The notes under the pieces: model-generated
The model's input: only the letters and a program-made list of their open reading frames with translations
The model's database searches: none
What the model was told of the DNA's origin: nothing
Program-made: the position numbers and the translations under genes
Shown here: positions 63,506 through 64,000 of the stretch, piece by piece
How positions within the stretch are numbered: the stretch's first letter is position 1
Layout of the letters: each line of letters opens with the position of its first letter
DNA from: Acetatifactor sp.
GTDB lineage: Bacteria > Bacillota > Clostridia > Lachnospirales > Lachnospiraceae
Assembly (NCBI GenBank): GCA_024695935.1
Contig: JAILHH010000035.1
Span: 58,620-122,619, forward strand
DNA length: 64,000 bases
Reading direction: 5' to 3'

Positions 63506-63532
63506 TGTTATAAACCTAAGTTAAATTTAACC

Positions 63533-63579
63533 ATTTTAAAAGAGCAACATAACCCGCACGTTAGTTGCTCTTTTAAAAA
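63533..63579 (-). terminator. Strong terminator of the non-coding RNA gene
   Basis: A perfect 16-bp stem (ATTTTAAAAGAGCAAC at 63533-63548 with its complement at 63564-63579) around a 15-base loop, with T runs at the stem base on the minus strand. Confidence 0.8.
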
Positions 63580-63772
63580 TAAAATCCCCAGAAGGCCGCC
63601 TCTTGCTCTTTGACTCCTAGCAGCGCTAGGTGGGTAACCGCAACCGCTCTTTTGCCTTCCCTTCCAATCCTTGAAACAAGTGAGGGCTTGACAGCCAACC
63701 GGCAATATAGGAATCCCGTAAAAGAAAATGTAGGTTCAAAAACTAACAAGAGTTATCGAACTTTCCAGGTAT
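63580..63772 (-). ncRNA. Structured non-coding RNA gene (6S-like or another class)
   Basis: No protein frame with a ribosome site is present, but the minus strand has a promoter and a terminator about 190-240 bases apart. Nested long-range pairing is visible: CTCTTGTT (63745-63752) with AGCAAGAG (63600-63607), TTTGA (63736-63740) with TCAAA (63609-63613), and CCTA (63731-63734) with TAGG (63616-63619). A local 6-bp hairpin CCTAGC/GCTAGG (63616-63630) competes with the last helix, and an apical CTTG-TTT-CAAG lies in the middle. A rod with a central bubble and 3'-side hairpin recalls 6S RNA; the raiA motif or another clostridial RNA remains possible. The identity is not proven. Confidence 0.55.
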
Positions 63773-63778
63773 GTTTAC

Positions 63779-63806
63779 ATTATACATCATATTCTGAAAA
63801 TTGCAA
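63779..63806 (-). promoter_or_regulatory. Promoter for the non-coding RNA
   Basis: On the minus strand TTGCAA (63801-63806) and TATAAT (63779-63784) are 16 bases apart; transcription would start near 63772. Confidence 0.7.
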
Positions 63807-63867
63807 GTACTTTTGTTAAACTTTCAGAATATTGATAACTTTAGTACTATTTAGCACGTTACAAGAA

Positions 63868-64000
63868 AGCATGTCGCTTGCGACATGCTCGCGCCGAGCG
63901 CGGTTGACGACAGTCAACATGATACTCTCGCACGAAGTGCGATGTGCGCAGAGTGCGCATCCATAGCGGAGCGCTTTTTACTTTATAGGAATGCGAAGCA
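63868..64000. repeat. Array of seven small perfect hairpins
   Basis: Seven inverted repeats with 2-4-base loops follow one another: AGCATGTCGC-TT (63868-63889), CGCGC-CGA (63890-63902), GTTGAC-GACA (63903-63918), TCGCAC-GAA (63928-63942), TGCGCA-GAG (63945-63959), AGCG-GAG (63965-63975) and TGC-GAA (63992-64000). The first three touch without a gap. Four loops are GNA triplets, which form unusually stable hairpins in single-stranded DNA. No gene is seen here; the array reaches the window edge. It is much richer in GC than the flanking AT-rich DNA. Confidence 0.85.

Noticed and set aside
63580..63772. Cyclic di-GMP, TPP, SAM or cobalamin riboswitch
   Set aside because: None of the conserved core sequences of these classes is present, and no gene follows the terminator in the right orientation.
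63508..63819. Short open frames on both strands
   Set aside because: They lie inside the structured RNA gene and its terminator and have no ribosome binding sites.

Overview
The window looks like a chromosomal segment of an anaerobic, low-to-mid GC Firmicute of the Lachnospiraceae type (Butyrivibrio-like genera are plausible). Supporting points are the electron-bifurcating Nfn pair, a Re-type citrate synthase beside NADP isocitrate dehydrogenase, Rex, formate-THF ligase with FolD, BspA-like leucine-rich surface proteins with a class B sortase, YebC, an EF-G paralog, strong GGAGG ribosome binding sites and TTGACA/TATAAT promoters. Nearly all genes lie on the minus strand; only an ABC-F gene and tyrA are on the plus strand. 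The genus is an inference; no rRNA or tRNA gene is visible.

Layout, left to right. 1-15.1 kb: a tightly packed minus-strand run (read right to left) of a GT2 glycosyltransferase, a polytopic membrane protein, FtsK/SpoIIIE, Fhs, FolD, a zinc-ribbon membrane protein, NfnA, NfnB, another zinc-ribbon membrane protein, RlmH, Nth, pyrimidine nucleoside phosphorylase and the start of PhoH. 15.2-22.2 kb: YebC, alanine racemase, Nnr, a coiled-coil protein, Rex, and a divergent ABC-F ATPase. 22.2-25.7 kb: isocitrate dehydrogenase, a GntR/FCD regulator and Re-citrate synthase, headed by a promoter covered by a 32-bp near-palindrome that is probably the regulator's operator. 25.7-33.9 kb: two large leucine-rich-repeat surface proteins and a class B sortase. 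34.1-34.4 kb: a 63-bp tandem repeat. 34.5-43.8 kb: LeuS, EF-G paralog, TyrA (plus), VanZ, PilZ, QueA and M18 aminopeptidase.

43.9-58.6 kb is the most unusual part. Here pheT and pheS lie downstream of an 11-kb block holding a 3011-residue secreted RHS/YD-repeat protein whose C-terminal tip looks like a GH24/T4-type lysozyme, an overlapping WG-repeat lipoprotein-like gene (candidate immunity protein), and an orphan RHS-tail fragment. Directly upstream of the RHS gene is a complete T-box leader whose specifier reads UUC (Phe) and whose promoter and terminator are intact. The simplest reading is that a polymorphic-toxin cassette sits between a phenylalanine T-box and the pheST operon it once controlled directly, so the toxin is now placed under phenylalanyl-tRNA charging control.

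58.6-64 kb: a YihY-family membrane protein, a surface-anchored alpha-glucan-active protein (four CBM26-like modules, a CBM6-like module and a GH87-like beta-helix), a structured non-coding RNA gene with its own promoter and terminator (6S-like or another class), and a dense array of seven small perfect hairpins running off the right edge.
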